A stretch of 64,000 nt of DNA from Brevibacterium yomogidense (GCF_016107685.1 NZ_JABASY010000002.1:124001-188000), one strand, 5' to 3'. Numbered from the stretch's first letter, positions 16,214 to 26,296 are shown. Notes: generated by a model from the letters alone, not told the origin. Numbers and translations: made by a program.

Positions 16214-17755
16214 ATGATCAAGTTCCTGCTCCGTCGAACGCTGTCGACCGCACTCGTGCTGCTGGTCGTCACGTTCGTCCTCTACCTCCTGCTCGACACC
16301 GCGCTCGACTACTACGCGGACCTGCGGCAGAGCACGGCCCCGAACATCGGGGAGCTGTACGAGGCGCGCGCCCGCCTCCTGGATCTCGACACACCCGTGA
16401 TCGTCCGCTACTTCCAGTGGCTCACCGGCGCGGCCGGCTGCCTGGTAGGCAGCTGCGATCTGGGCACCGCCTGGGTGAGCGGCCAGGAAGTGACGAGTCA
16501 GCTTCAGGGCGCAGTCGTCAACACCATCAAGCTGGTCACCGCGGCCACGCTGGTGGCGATCCTCGTGGGCGTCTTCCTGGGCATGGTCTCCGCCATCCGC
16601 CAGTACACGGGCTTCGACTACTTCATCACGTTCGTCGGTTTCCTCATGTATTCGCTGCCCGTCTTCTGGGTGGCTGTGCTCCTCAAGCAGTACGGCGCGA
16701 TCGAGTTCAACAACTTCTTGAGCGATCCTGTGGTCGGCTGGACACCCATTATCCTCGTATCCCTCATCGCGGGCCTCATCTGGATGGGAGCCCTGGGCGG
16801 TGGTCGCAGACGCCGGACCATCAGCTTCGTGGGCGCGACGGTCGTCACGTTCGGCACGATCTACTACGTGCTGGCGTCCGGCTGGCTCAACAACCCGACG
16901 TTCGGCATCGTCGGCATCGCGGTCTTCTCCCTCGCCGCGGCCATCGCGGTCACCTTCCTGTCGACCGGGCTGAGCAACCGTCGTGCACTGTGGACGGCCT
17001 TCACCGTCGCCATCATCGGCATCGCGCTCTACCAGCCCCTGCAGTACCTCTTCTGGTACGTGGAGATGACCTGGTTGTGGATGGGCCTGCTGCTGATCGT
17101 CGGGGTGGGCGTCGGCCTGGCCGTCGGTGCGGCGTTCCGCGGTCCGGACCCCGGCATCTCCGCCCGCACCGGCGCATTCGTCGCCGTGGTGATCGGCGTG
17201 CTCATCTTCATCGACCGGGTCTTCCAGGAGTGGGGACGCTACTCCGCTCACCCTGCGATCAACAACCGGCCCATCGCGACGATCGGTGCCAGGACCCCCA
17301 ACCTGTCCGGCAACTTCTGGTTCGAGAACCTCGACAGCTTCACGCACCTGCTGCTGCCGTCGATCGCGCTCATCCTCATCTCGATCGCGTCCTACACGCG
17401 CTACACGCGCGGATCGATGCTCGAGGTGATGAACCAGGACTACATCCGCACCGCACGGGCGAAGGGCCTTCCCTCGCGCACCGTCGTGATGCGGCACGCA
17501 CTGCGCAACGCGCTCCTGCCGCTCGCTTCGGTCATCCCGGTCGACATCATCACGATGATCGGCGGAGCCGTCATCACGGAGACCATCTTCGGGTGGGCCG
17601 GCATGGGCAAGCTCTTCATCGACTCGATGAATCGCAATGAGCTCGACCCGATCATGGCCTACATCGTCATCACCGGACTGCTCGCGGTCGTCGCCAACCT
17701 CGTGGCCGACTTCCTCTACGCGGTCCTCGACCCACGGATTCGGGTGGATGCCTGA
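16214..17755 (+). CDS. Peptide ABC transporter permease (OppB/DppB-like), enlarged
   Basis: A 513-residue inner-membrane permease. The N-terminus (MIKFLLRRTLSTALVLLVVT) and the C-terminal half are typical of OppB, including the EAA-type loop YIRTARAKGLPSRTVVMRHALRNAL and the end DPRIRVDA. Usual length is about 310-340 residues. The excess is an insertion of roughly 180 residues (about 195-375) with five or six extra hydrophobic segments, placed before the EAA loop. The gene keeps normal composition. The start has AGATGAAGAGTGAAG upstream. It overlaps the next permease gene by one base (TGATG). Confidence 0.88.
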   Translation: MIKFLLRRTLSTALVLLVVTFVLYLLLDTALDYYADLRQSTAPNIGELYEARARLLDLDTPVIVRYFQWLTGAAGCLVGSCDLGTAWVSGQEVTSQLQGAVVNTIKLVTAATLVAILVGVFLGMVSAIRQYTGFDYFITFVGFLMYSLPVFWVAVLLKQYGAIEFNNFLSDPVVGWTPIILVSLIAGLIWMGALGGGRRRRTISFVGATVVTFGTIYYVLASGWLNNPTFGIVGIAVFSLAAAIAVTFLSTGLSNRRALWTAFTVAIIGIALYQPLQYLFWYVEMTWLWMGLLLIVGVGVGLAVGAAFRGPDPGISARTGAFVAVVIGVLIFIDRVFQEWGRYSAHPAINNRPIATIGARTPNLSGNFWFENLDSFTHLLLPSIALILISIASYTRYTRGSMLEVMNQDYIRTARAKGLPSRTVVMRHALRNALLPLASVIPVDIITMIGGAVITETIFGWAGMGKLFIDSMNRNELDPIMAYIVITGLLAVVANLVADFLYAVLDPRIRVDA

Positions 17756-18978
17756 TGAGTACAGCACACGATTCGACACCGGACGCACCGATGAACCCCA
17801 TCGGCGGGACCACACCCTCCGCCACACAGGACGCGGCGGCGGACGCGGGCCTGTCGCAGGGGACGATCGTCCTGCGGAAATTCCTCCGTCACACCGGCGC
17901 CATGGTGAGCCTCATCGTCCTCGCGATCGTCGCGCTCCTCGCGTTCTCAGCGCAGGGCGTGGGGCCGATCCCCGGGTGGTGGATCCACAACCACACGAGC
18001 TCCGCCCCCGTCGTCAACCCCGGCGGGGCGCCCACATGGACGCTCGCGCAGCCGTTCAGCCTGGGGGAGCACCCGTTCGGCCAGGACGACATCGGCCGCG
18101 ACAACTTCGCCCGCGTCATGAAGGGCACTCAGATCTCCCTCATGGTCATGGCGATCATCGGTGCCACCGCGCTGGTCATCGGCACGACCATCGGAGCACT
18201 GGCCGGCTACTACCGCGGTTGGCTCGACGGCCTGCTCATGCGCATCACGGACGGCTTCATCATCGTGCCGACGATCGTCGTGGGCGCGATCCTCGGAAAG
18301 CTCATCGGCGGTCCGGGGTTCTCGTTCTTCGGCCTCCCGCTGTCGACCTACATGGCGCCCATGCTGGGCCTGGTGCTGGGCGGGATCCTCTGGACGAGCC
18401 TCGCACGGCTGGTGCGCGGCGAGTTCATGGCGCTGCGTGAGCGGGAGTTCGTCGATTCGGCCCGCGTGTCCGGGGCCAGCGACTTCCGCATCATGGCCAA
18501 GCACATCCTGCCGAACTCCGTGGGCGTCATCATCGTCAACACGACGCTGCTCATGAGCCAGGCGATCGTGCTGGAGACCGCGCTCAGCTTCCTGGGGTTC
18601 GGCATCCGCTCGCCCCAGATCTCGCTGGGTCAGCTCATCAACGAGTACCAGAGCGCGTTCTCCACGCGCCCGTGGCTGTTCTGGTGGGCGGGTCTCTTCA
18701 TCATCATCATCGCCCTGTGCATCAACTTCATCGGCGACGGTCTGCGCGACGCGTTCGATCCGCGGATGAAGGCGATCCCGTCCGTGCGCAAGATGGACAA
18801 GGCGGACCGTGCGACGGCGGCGGCCAGGATCGCGGCGAGGACGGAGGGCGGCGCGTCGCGCAGCAGCCCGTCCCAGGGCAACCCGCCGGATGGCATCCCA
18901 CCCCAGGGCAACCCGCCGCAGGGCAACCCGCCCCACGATGACCCGCCGCACGACGAGCAGAAGGGAGAGCGCCGATGA
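17755..18978 (+). CDS. Peptide ABC transporter permease (OppC/DppC-like)
   Basis: A 407-residue permease with an N-terminal cytoplasmic segment, a first helix at about 45-65, a periplasmic loop, and a five-helix core. The EAA loop is about 225-250 (VDSARVSGASDFRIMAKHIL). The segment HPFGQDDIGRDNFARVMKGT is the usual OppC landmark. The last ~45 residues form a Pro/Gly/Asn-rich cytoplasmic tail with repeated QGNPP units. It is coupled to its neighbours by ATGA-type overlaps at both ends. Confidence 0.9.
   Translation: MSTAHDSTPDAPMNPIGGTTPSATQDAAADAGLSQGTIVLRKFLRHTGAMVSLIVLAIVALLAFSAQGVGPIPGWWIHNHTSSAPVVNPGGAPTWTLAQPFSLGEHPFGQDDIGRDNFARVMKGTQISLMVMAIIGATALVIGTTIGALAGYYRGWLDGLLMRITDGFIIVPTIVVGAILGKLIGGPGFSFFGLPLSTYMAPMLGLVLGGILWTSLARLVRGEFMALREREFVDSARVSGASDFRIMAKHILPNSVGVIIVNTTLLMSQAIVLETALSFLGFGIRSPQISLGQLINEYQSAFSTRPWLFWWAGLFIIIIALCINFIGDGLRDAFDPRMKAIPSVRKMDKADRATAAARIAARTEGGASRSSPSQGNPPDGIPPQGNPPQGNPPHDDPPHDEQKGERR
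18875..18955 (+). repeat. In-frame repeat coding the QGNPP tail of the second permease
   Basis: CAGGGCAACCCGCC and related units recur about five times and encode SQGNPPDG, PQGNPP, PQGNPPHDD and so on. The repeats lie only in the cytoplasmic C-terminal tail, after the last membrane segment and a basic RKMDKADR stretch. Confidence 0.7.
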
Positions 18979-20765
18979 CCGCGGACGCCACCGTCACGAA
19001 CGACACCGCCGCGAAGGCCCCGATCCTCTCCGTCAAGAACCTGGGAGTGCGCTTCTGGGTGGGCGACGAGTGGTTCACGGCGGCCGAGGGCCTCACCTAC
19101 GACCTGCACCCCGGCGAGGTGCTCGCCATCGTGGGCGAGTCCGGGTCGGGCAAGTCCCAGTCATCGATGTCCCTCCTGGGGCTGCTGCCCCGCAACGGTC
19201 GTGCGTCCGGCTCCGCGCGCCTGGGGGTGCGCGAACTCGTCGGCATGCACGAGGAGCAGATGCAGCGGGTGCGCGGCAATGACATCTCCGTGATCTTCCA
19301 GGAGCCCATGACGGCGCTCAACCCTGTCTACACGGCGGGCTACCAGATCGCGGAGACGCTGCGGGTCCACACCGTCATGGGACCGAAGGAGGCGAAGGCG
19401 GAGGCGCTGCGCCTCATGCGGCTCGTGGAGATCCCGGACCCGGAGGAGCGCTACGACTCGTTCCCCCACCAGCTGTCCGGCGGCCAGCGTCAGCGCATCA
19501 TGATCGCGCAGGCGCTCGCGTGTCAGCCCAAGCTGCTCATCGCGGACGAACCGACGACCGCGCTGGACGTGACGGTCCAGGCGGAGATCCTCAAGCTCAT
19601 GCGTGAGCTGCGGGAGAAGGTCGACGCGGGCATCATCCTCATCACACACGACATGGGTGTGGTGGCGGACATGGCGGACCGCATGCTCGTCATGAAGGAG
19701 GGGCGGGTCGTCGAGGAGGGCACCGCGGAGCAGATCTTCGGCGCCCCGCAGCACGACTACACGAAGGAGCTGCTGGCGGCCGTTCCCCACCTGGGTTCCC
19801 GCGCGGAGGACAAGGCGTTCGGGTCTGAGGCGGAGAACCTGCAGTACGTGGACGACCTCGCGAAGATCCCCCTCGAGTCCAACGACACGTACGAGCACCC
19901 GGGCGGTCGCAGCGACGTGCAGAACCCCACGCTGCACCTGGCGGGGGCGACGATCGAGTACCCGGCGATCGGACGGAAGAAGGCGTTCCGCGCGGCGCAC
20001 TCGATCGAACTCAGGATCGCTCCCGGCGAAGTCGTGGGACTCGTGGGGGAATCGGGCTCCGGCAAGACGACGATCGGTCGTGCCGCTGTGGGCCTCATCC
20101 CCGTCGTGGAGGGGTCGCTCACCGTGAATGGTCAGGAGGTCGCGGGGAAGAAGAACCGTGACCTTCGCGACATGCGCAAGACCGTCGGATTCGTGTTCCA
20201 GGATCCCGGTTCGTCGCTCAACCCGCGTCTGTCGATCGGGGAATCGATCGGTGAGCCCCTGATCCTCCACGAGGGGCTCAAGGGTGCGGAGCTCAGCCGG
20301 CGAGTCGAGCAGATGCTCGATTCGGTGCAGCTCCCCACATCGATGCGGAACCGGTATCCGCACGAACTGTCCGGGGGTCAGCGCCAGCGCATCGGCATCG
20401 CCCGGGCGCTCGCGCTCAAGCCGTCGCTGCTCATCGCGGATGAGCCGACGTCCGCGCTGGACGTATCGGTGCAGGCCAAGGTGCTGGAGCTGTTCCGCGA
20501 GCTGCAGGAGCAGCAGGGCTTCGCGTGCCTCTTCATCAGCCATGACCTGGCGGTCGTGGAGATGGTCGCGAGCCGGATCGCCGTCATGCGGCACGGTCAC
20601 CTGCTGGAGATCGGGCCCAGCTCGGACCTCGTCGCGAATCCGCGCCACCCGTACACGCAGCGTCTGCTCGCGGCGGTCCCGGTTCCGGATCCGGCGGAGC
20701 AGCGCCGCCGGCGCGAGGCCCGCGACGCCCTCATCGAGGCCGCTGCGGGGGACATGGCTGGCTGA
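18975..20765 (+). CDS. Fused peptide ABC transporter ATPase (OppD-OppF type)
   Basis: A 596-residue protein with two complete nucleotide-binding domains in one chain. The first has Walker A GESGSGKSQSS (about 54-64), signature LSGGQRQRI and Walker B LLIADEPTTALD. The second has GESGSGKTTIG (about 357), LSGGQRQRI and LLIADEPTSALD. Each half ends with the oligopeptide-type extension (PHDYTKELLAAVPH; RHPYTQRLLAAVPVPD). It powers the transporter made by the two preceding permeases. The ATG overlaps the upstream stop (ATGA). A strong terminator follows. Confidence 0.93.
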   Translation: MTADATVTNDTAAKAPILSVKNLGVRFWVGDEWFTAAEGLTYDLHPGEVLAIVGESGSGKSQSSMSLLGLLPRNGRASGSARLGVRELVGMHEEQMQRVRGNDISVIFQEPMTALNPVYTAGYQIAETLRVHTVMGPKEAKAEALRLMRLVEIPDPEERYDSFPHQLSGGQRQRIMIAQALACQPKLLIADEPTTALDVTVQAEILKLMRELREKVDAGIILITHDMGVVADMADRMLVMKEGRVVEEGTAEQIFGAPQHDYTKELLAAVPHLGSRAEDKAFGSEAENLQYVDDLAKIPLESNDTYEHPGGRSDVQNPTLHLAGATIEYPAIGRKKAFRAAHSIELRIAPGEVVGLVGESGSGKTTIGRAAVGLIPVVEGSLTVNGQEVAGKKNRDLRDMRKTVGFVFQDPGSSLNPRLSIGESIGEPLILHEGLKGAELSRRVEQMLDSVQLPTSMRNRYPHELSGGQRQRIGIARALALKPSLLIADEPTSALDVSVQAKVLELFRELQEQQGFACLFISHDLAVVEMVASRIAVMRHGHLLEIGPSSDLVANPRHPYTQRLLAAVPVPDPAEQRRRREARDALIEAAAGDMAG

Positions 20766-20773
20766 GAGAGACC

Positions 20774-20827
20774 CGCCGCCGAGGCCCCGGTGAGGCTCCG
20801 TACGGACCGCACCGGGGCCCCGGCGGG
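20774..20827 (+). terminator. Terminator of the peptide-transport operon
   Basis: GGCCCCGGTG (20783-20792) pairs with CACCGGGGCC (20810-20819). The stem extends outward through CCGCC/GGCGG with one mismatch, and the loop is 17 nt. Confidence 0.7.
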
Positions 20828-20860
20828 GTGCGGCAGGCGTGGCTCGACCGGTTTGGCGCC

Positions 20861-20866
20861 TATAAT
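20861..20866 (+). promoter_or_regulatory. Consensus -10 box TATAAT of typA
   Basis: A perfect TATAAT stands out in GC-rich DNA, 40 nt before the typA ATG. No good -35 is evident. The predicted leader is about 33 nt. Confidence 0.65.
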
Positions 20867-20906
20867 CTTAAGCGGCGCACCCGCCACTTGATCTGAAAGC
20901 GAGCTT

Positions 20907-22817
20907 ATGACGCTACACTCCTCCCGCCGCTCGGACCGCCGCAACGTCGCGATCGTCGCGCACGTGGACCACGGCAAGACGACGCTGGTCAACGCGATGC
21001 TCACACAGGGCGGCGCCTTCAGCGACCACGGTGACGTCGTCGACCGGGTCATGGACTCCGGGGATCTGGAGAAGGAGAAGGGGATCACGATCCTCGCGAA
21101 GAACACCTCCATCTCCTATTCCGGTCCGTCGACGGACGAACCGATCACCATCAACGTGATCGACACCCCGGGACACGCTGATTTCGGCGGCGAGGTGGAG
21201 CGCGGTCTGTCGATGGTCGACGGCGTCGTGCTGCTCGTCGACTCGTCGGAAGGCCCTCTGCCGCAGACCCGCTTCGTCCTCCGCAAGGCGCTGGCCGCGG
21301 AGAAGCCGGTCATCCTGGTCGTCAACAAGACGGACCGTCCCGATGCCCGCATCGAGTACGTCCTCGAGGAGGCGCAGGACCTGCTCCTGGGCCTGGCATC
21401 GGACCTGTCGGAGGAGGTCGAGGGCTTCGACGCCGAGGTCGTCCTCGACGTCCCTGTCGTCTACGCCTCCGCGAAGGCCGGCCGTGCCTCGCTCACGCGA
21501 CCCTCGGACGGCGCCCTGCCGGACAGCGAGGACCTGGAACCGCTCTTCGCGACAATCCTCCAGCACATCCCCGCTCCCGCCTACAACGACGACGGCGTCC
21601 TCCAGGCGCACGTGACGAACCTGGACGCCTCGCCCTTCCTGGGACGGCTGGCGCTGCTGCGCATCTACGGCGGCACGCTGCACAAGGGGCAGCAGGTCGC
21701 ATGGGTGCATTCGGACGGCGAGATCGCCACGGCCAAGGTGTCGGAGCTGCTGGAGACCCGGGGTCTCGAGCGGATCCCGGCGACCCGGGCCTCGGCGGGC
21801 GACATCGTCGCGATCGCCGGTATCCCGGAGATCAGCATCGGCGACACGATCACGGACCTCGACGATCCGCGCCCCATGCCGGGCATCACGGTCGACGATC
21901 CGGCGATCTCCATGACGGTCGGCATCAACACCTCGCCGCTGGCAGGGCGTGACAAGGGCACGAAGGTCACTGCCCGCCAGGTGAAGGACCGCCTCGACCA
22001 GGAGCTCGTGGGCAACGTGTCCCTCAAGGTGCTGCCCACCGAGCGCCCTGATTCGTGGGAGGTGCAGGGCCGTGGCGAGCTGGCGCTGGCGATCCTCGTC
22101 GAGCAGATGCGCCGCGAGGGCTTCGAGCTCACCGTCGGCAAGCCGCAGGTCGTCACCCGCACGGTCGACGGCGTCCTGCATGAGCCGATGGAGCACATGT
22201 CGATCGACGTCCCGGAGGAGCACCTGGGCGCGGTCACGCAGCTCATGGCGTCCCGGAAGGGCTCGATGGAGACGATGGCGAACCACGGCACCGGCTGGGT
22301 GCGGATGGACTTCAAGGTCCCCGCCCGCGGCCTCATCGGCTTCCGCACGCGCTTCCTCACGGAGACGCGCGGCACGGGGATCGCGAACTCGATCTCTGCG
22401 GGCACCGCCCCGTGGGCCGGCCCGATCGAGTTCCGGACCTCCGGTTCGCTCGTCGCGGACCGCGCGGGTGTCGTCACCCCGTTCGCGATGATCAATCTGC
22501 AGGAGCGCGGCTCGTTCTTCGTGCAGCCCACCTCCGAGGTGTACGAGGGTCAGATCGTGGGCGAGAATTCGCGCGCCGACGACATGGACGTGAACATCAC
22601 GAAGGAGAAGAAGCTCACGAACATGCGTGCAGCGTCGTCGGACACCTTCGAGAACCTCGTGCCGCCGCGCACGCTCACGCTGGAGGAGAGCCTGGAGTTC
22701 GCGAACCAGGACGAGTGCGTCGAGGTGACGCCGTCGTCGATCCGCATCCGCAAGGTGATCCTCGACCAGAAGGAGCGGGCGAAGTCCGCGTCCCGTCTGC
22801 GCAAGCAGAACGCCTGA
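20907..22817 (+). CDS. typA: Translational GTPase TypA/BipA
   Basis: A 636-residue ribosome-associated GTPase. G motifs are visible: G1 [10 protein letters not shown] (about 17-26), G2 around [13 protein letters not shown]3 [12 protein letters not shown], and G4 VNKTDR. EF-G-like domains II, III and V and the TypA-specific C-terminal domain follow. BipA/TypA acts in ribosome assembly and stress adaptation. Length and order are normal. The Shine-Dalgarno is weak (AAAGCGAGC), but the start is fixed by the family N-terminus and the strong promoter. The mshB-like gene follows after 36 bp on the same strand. Confidence 0.96.
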   Translation: MTLHSSRRSDRRNVAIVAHVDHGKTTLVNAMLTQGGAFSDHGDVVDRVMDSGDLEKEKGITILAKNTSISYSGPSTDEPITINVIDTPGHADFGGEVERGLSMVDGVVLLVDSSEGPLPQTRFVLRKALAAEKPVILVVNKTDRPDARIEYVLEEAQDLLLGLASDLSEEVEGFDAEVVLDVPVVYASAKAGRASLTRPSDGALPDSEDLEPLFATILQHIPAPAYNDDGVLQAHVTNLDASPFLGRLALLRIYGGTLHKGQQVAWVHSDGEIATAKVSELLETRGLERIPATRASAGDIVAIAGIPEISIGDTITDLDDPRPMPGITVDDPAISMTVGINTSPLAGRDKGTKVTARQVKDRLDQELVGNVSLKVLPTERPDSWEVQGRGELALAILVEQMRREGFELTVGKPQVVTRTVDGVLHEPMEHMSIDVPEEHLGAVTQLMASRKGSMETMANHGTGWVRMDFKVPARGLIGFRTRFLTETRGTGIANSISAGTAPWAGPIEFRTSGSLVADRAGVVTPFAMINLQERGSFFVQPTSEVYEGQIVGENSRADDMDVNITKEKKLTNMRAASSDTFENLVPPRTLTLEESLEFANQDECVEVTPSSIRIRKVILDQKERAKSASRLRKQNA

Positions 22818-22853
22818 GTCCGCTCGAGTCCTGAGGAGACTGCCGACCCCCTG

Positions 22854-24416
22854 ATGGAACCCACCGTCCTGTTCGTCCATGCCCATCCCGATGACGAATC
22901 GATCGCCACCGGGGGGACGCTGGCCCACCTCGTGCGCGCGGGTGCGCGGGTCGTCCTGCTCACCGCGACGCGGGGTGAGGGCGGTGAGGTGATCGGCGAG
23001 GAGTTCGCCCATCTGGAGGGGGACCGGGCCGGTCTCGCCGTGCATCGGGAGCAGGAGCTCGCGGCGGCGATGAGCGCGCTGGGCGTGTCCGATCACCGGT
23101 ACCTCGGCTCGACGCATCCGGAGGTGAGCGCGGGATATCCGTCGCGCCGCTTCGAGGACTCCGGGATGGTGTGGGGCGGGGACGGGCATGCGCACACTCC
23201 CGCCTCGATGCCGCAGGAGGCGCTGTGCGCGGCGGACCTCGACGAGGTTGCAGGCCGCATCGCCTCTGTCATCGCGGAGCTGGACCCGCACCTCGTCCTC
23301 ACCTACGGCGCGGACGGCGGCTACGGCCACCCCGACCACCGCCGCTGCCACGACGCGACCGTGCGCGCGCTGCGCATGGGCGGGTTCGCGCGGGCGGAGC
23401 GCACCCGTCTGCTCACCCTCGCGAACCCGCCGGAAGCCGTCGCCGCCACCTTCGATGCGCAGGCGCCGGGCTTCGATCTCACCGGCTTCACCGCTGCCGA
23501 GGCGCCGTCCACCATCGCGGACACCGTCCCCATCGCGGTCGCCCAGGACGTCGAGGACCTGCTGGGTGCGAAGGCGATGGCGATGGCCGCGCACGCCACC
23601 CAGGTGACCGTCGCTGGCGCGTTCTTCGCGCTGTCGAACGGCATCGGGCAGCGGATCGGCACCACGGAGTACTACGCGCTGTCGGACTTCGCGAAGAGCG
23701 AGGACGCTCCGGCGCGCGCGCTGCCGGACGGCACCGCGGACGACGTCCTGCTGCTGGCGCCGGAACGCGAGGCCGGGGCCGGTGCGTCCTCGGGCATGGC
23801 CGGCGCCGCGTCACAGCACGGGGGAGCAGGGGCCGGAGCCCGGGGGGCAGGAACTCGCGTGGACTCAGCGGCGACCACGGGAGCGGGGACCGCTGGTGCC
23901 GCGGCGGCAGCAAGCGCCGCAGGCGCTGCAGCCGGTGCCGGTGACGGCGCGCCCTCACCCGGCGCGGAAGGCGGGGCCGCAGAACTGCGGCAGAGGCCTC
24001 GGCGGAAGAGTGCGGATGCGAGCTGGCCGGCGACCCTGGGCGGCTGCCTCCACGCGCTCGTCGTGGGCGCGGTCGTGGGACTGCTGGGCTCCTTCCAGCA
24101 CCTCAACGCCTCCGTGGTGGCAGTGGGCGGCGCGACCATCATCGTCCCGTGGGGGCTGGCGCTCGCGCTGCTGCTCACGGTGCTGGCGCTGTGGCACGTG
24201 TCGACGCTGTACCGCAGCACGATCGTCACCGTGGTGCTCGCCGCGGTGGTGTCCGGCCTGAGCTTCGCGTTCGCGCAGCCGCAGCTGTGGCCGGGAGCGG
24301 ACCTGATCGTCACCGGATCGATGCGGTCGCTGGTCTGGCTGTTCGCCCCCATGGTGCTCGCAGCGATCATCGTGTTCGTCGTCCCGGCACGGGCCAGGCA
24401 GCGTCCCCGCTCATAA
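22854..24416 (+). CDS. mshB: MshB-type deacetylase fused to a four-helix membrane domain
   Basis: A 520-residue protein. Residues 1-290 are a PIG-L/LmbE zinc deacetylase with HAHPDDES (His11, Asp14) and YGADGGYGHPDHRR. The long ALSDFAKSE-ending form is typical of MshB, which deacetylates GlcNAc-inositol in mycothiol biosynthesis. Residues about 300-390 are an Ala/Gly-rich linker. Residues about 395-515 carry four hydrophobic helices ending PARARQRPRS, resembling the small DUF6113-type membrane protein that in many actinobacteria is a separate gene next to mshB. The fusion would anchor the deacetylase to the membrane. An Mca-like amidase is the alternative, but the sequence fits MshB better. 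Confidence 0.85.
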   Translation: MEPTVLFVHAHPDDESIATGGTLAHLVRAGARVVLLTATRGEGGEVIGEEFAHLEGDRAGLAVHREQELAAAMSALGVSDHRYLGSTHPEVSAGYPSRRFEDSGMVWGGDGHAHTPASMPQEALCAADLDEVAGRIASVIAELDPHLVLTYGADGGYGHPDHRRCHDATVRALRMGGFARAERTRLLTLANPPEAVAATFDAQAPGFDLTGFTAAEAPSTIADTVPIAVAQDVEDLLGAKAMAMAAHATQVTVAGAFFALSNGIGQRIGTTEYYALSDFAKSEDAPARALPDGTADDVLLLAPEREAGAGASSGMAGAASQHGGAGAGARGAGTRVDSAATTGAGTAGAAAAASAAGAAAGAGDGAPSPGAEGGAAELRQRPRRKSADASWPATLGGCLHALVVGAVVGLLGSFQHLNASVVAVGGATIIVPWGLALALLLTVLALWHVSTLYRSTIVTVVLAAVVSGLSFAFAQPQLWPGADLIVTGSMRSLVWLFAPMVLAAIIVFVVPARARQRPRS

Positions 24417-24498
24417 CCATCGAGTCTCATTCTCAGGTGGGACCCCGGTGGCGACCGGCCCGTGTCCGTGCGCTGTAGTACATTTCCTCGTGTTCCTC

Positions 24499-24516
24499 GG
24501 CGGTTCCGCAACCGCC
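24499..24516 (+). promoter_or_regulatory. Leader hairpin upstream of the VanW gene
   Basis: GGCGGTT-CCGC-AACCGCC is a perfect 7-bp stem with a tetraloop. It lies just after a candidate -10 (TACATT, about 24479-24484) and before two alternative ATG starts. Confidence 0.4.
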
Positions 24517-24547
24517 GTGCATCATGACGAAGGGCAGGGCCGCTCCC

Positions 24548-26296
24548 ATGACAGAGGCGAGCACGGGTCCCGCCGGCTCCGCGCCGCACACCGGGCAGAC
24601 GGCGCCGGCGGAGAAGAAGAGGCCGTGGACACTCATCATCGTGTCCGCGGTCGTCTTCCTGCTCGCCGCCGGCTACCTCATCCTCGCCGCCGTCCAGTCG
24701 ACGGCCACCCCTCAGGGTGCACGTGCGCTGGGCGTCGACATCGGCGGCCTCTCCCACGACGATGCGGTCGGGGCCCTCACGGAAGCACTGGGGGATGCGC
24801 CGGCGCAGGACGTGACGGTGGTGGCCGACGAATCGAGCGCCACGTTCACACCGGGCGAGGCGGGGCTGGGCCTCGACATCGATGCGACCGTCGATTCGGC
24901 CGTCGGCTTCTCCCTGGACCCGCGGGTCGTGTGGAACCGGCAGTTCGGCGAAGAGGAGATCGACTCCGTCCTCACGATCGACGACGATGCCTTCCTCCCC
25001 GTCGTGGAGGAGACGGCTGCGGACCTCTCCGAAGACCCCGTCGACGCGTCACTCGAATACGACGAGGACGGGGCGGCCATCGTCACGAAGAGCGAGGACG
25101 GGTTCGTCATCACCGCGGACGCCATGCGCACCGCGGTGGAGGAGCAGTGGCTGCGCACGGATGACGGCATCGTCGTGGAACGGGTCGACACGGAGCCGGA
25201 CATCACGACGGAGGAGGCTGAGCAGGTCCGCACCGACATCGCGGAGCCCGCGGTGTCCGACGACGTGACGATCACCGCGAAGGAACCGGAAGGCGACACT
25301 CACGAACTCACCGTCACCCCGGACGTCATCGCCGCGCACCTCACCTTCGCGGGCGAAGACGGGACGCTCGTCCCTGAGTTCGACGGCGAAGCCCTGCGGG
25401 ACGCCGTGTTCGACGACAACCCCGAGGTCGGTGCCTCGCCCCAGGACGCGAGCTTCGACATCGACGGGGACGACCTCACCGTGGTCCCGTCGAAGGCGGG
25501 ACTGGGGGCGGACGAGGACGATTTCGCGGAATCCGTCACGACGGCGATGACCGCCGACGACCGCTCCGGCACGATCGATCTGGAGGAGGTCGACCCGGAC
25601 TTCACGACGGAGGACGCAGAGGAGGCGGACTTCTCCGACACGGTCGCGGACTTCTCCACCGCATACTCCTCCAGTCCCAACAGGGACACGAACCTGCGGG
25701 TGGCGACCGACTCGGTGCGGGGGACCGTGCTGCAGCCCGGTGAGCAGTTCTCCCTCAACGAAGCGCTCGGCAGGCGCACCGCGGCGAACGGCTACAAGCC
25801 GGCCGGTGTGATCTCCGAAGGACAGATGAAGGAGGACTACGGCGGCGGTGTCTCGCAGGTGTCGACGACCCTCTTCAACGCAGCCTTCTTCGCGGGCTTC
25901 GACCTCGACGAGCACCGGGCGCACTCCCGCTACATCTCCCGCTACCCGGAGGGCCGCGAGACGACTCTCGACTGGTCCTCGATCGACCTGAAGTTCACGA
26001 ACACCTCCGACGACCCCGTGGTGCTCGACATGAGCCTGTCCGGCGGTGAGGTCCACGCGCGGGTGCTCGGCGTGAAGACGGTCGACGTGGAGGCGGACGC
26101 ATCGGGCCGGTTCGCCTACACCTCGCCGGGGACCGTGAAGGAATCCGGATCGTCGTGCCAGCCGCAGTCGCCCGGCCAGGGCTGGTCGATCACGATCTAC
26201 CGCACCATCAAGGACGCGGACAGCGGAAGCGTCGTCAAGGAGGACGACTTCACCACCGTGTACCGGCCCGTGAACCGCGTGGTGTGCGAGGACTGA
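24548..26296 (+). CDS. VanW-family protein with peptidoglycan-binding-like repeats
   Basis: About 582 residues. There is a short basic cytoplasmic start and one transmembrane helix (about 28-48, LIIVSAVVFLLAAGYLILAA). The extracellular region has two YoaR-type putative peptidoglycan-binding domains (beginning ALGVDIGGLSHDDA) and ends in a VanW domain: FSTAYSSSPNRDTNLRVATD, GEQFSLNEALGRRTAANGY and YGGGVSQVSTTLFNAAFFAG. VanW domains are widespread in Gram-positives; their biochemical role is not established. It is strongly acidic. An in-frame ATG at 24524 is possible, but the 24548 start has AGGG at proper distance. Confidence 0.85.
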   Translation: MTEASTGPAGSAPHTGQTAPAEKKRPWTLIIVSAVVFLLAAGYLILAAVQSTATPQGARALGVDIGGLSHDDAVGALTEALGDAPAQDVTVVADESSATFTPGEAGLGLDIDATVDSAVGFSLDPRVVWNRQFGEEEIDSVLTIDDDAFLPVVEETAADLSEDPVDASLEYDEDGAAIVTKSEDGFVITADAMRTAVEEQWLRTDDGIVVERVDTEPDITTEEAEQVRTDIAEPAVSDDVTITAKEPEGDTHELTVTPDVIAAHLTFAGEDGTLVPEFDGEALRDAVFDDNPEVGASPQDASFDIDGDDLTVVPSKAGLGADEDDFAESVTTAMTADDRSGTIDLEEVDPDFTTEDAEEADFSDTVADFSTAYSSSPNRDTNLRVATDSVRGTVLQPGEQFSLNEALGRRTAANGYKPAGVISEGQMKEDYGGGVSQVSTTLFNAAFFAGFDLDEHRAHSRYISRYPEGRETTLDWSSIDLKFTNTSDDPVVLDMSLSGGEVHARVLGVKTVDVEADASGRFAYTSPGTVKESGSSCQPQSPGQGWSITIYRTIKDADSGSVVKEDDFTTVYRPVNRVVCED

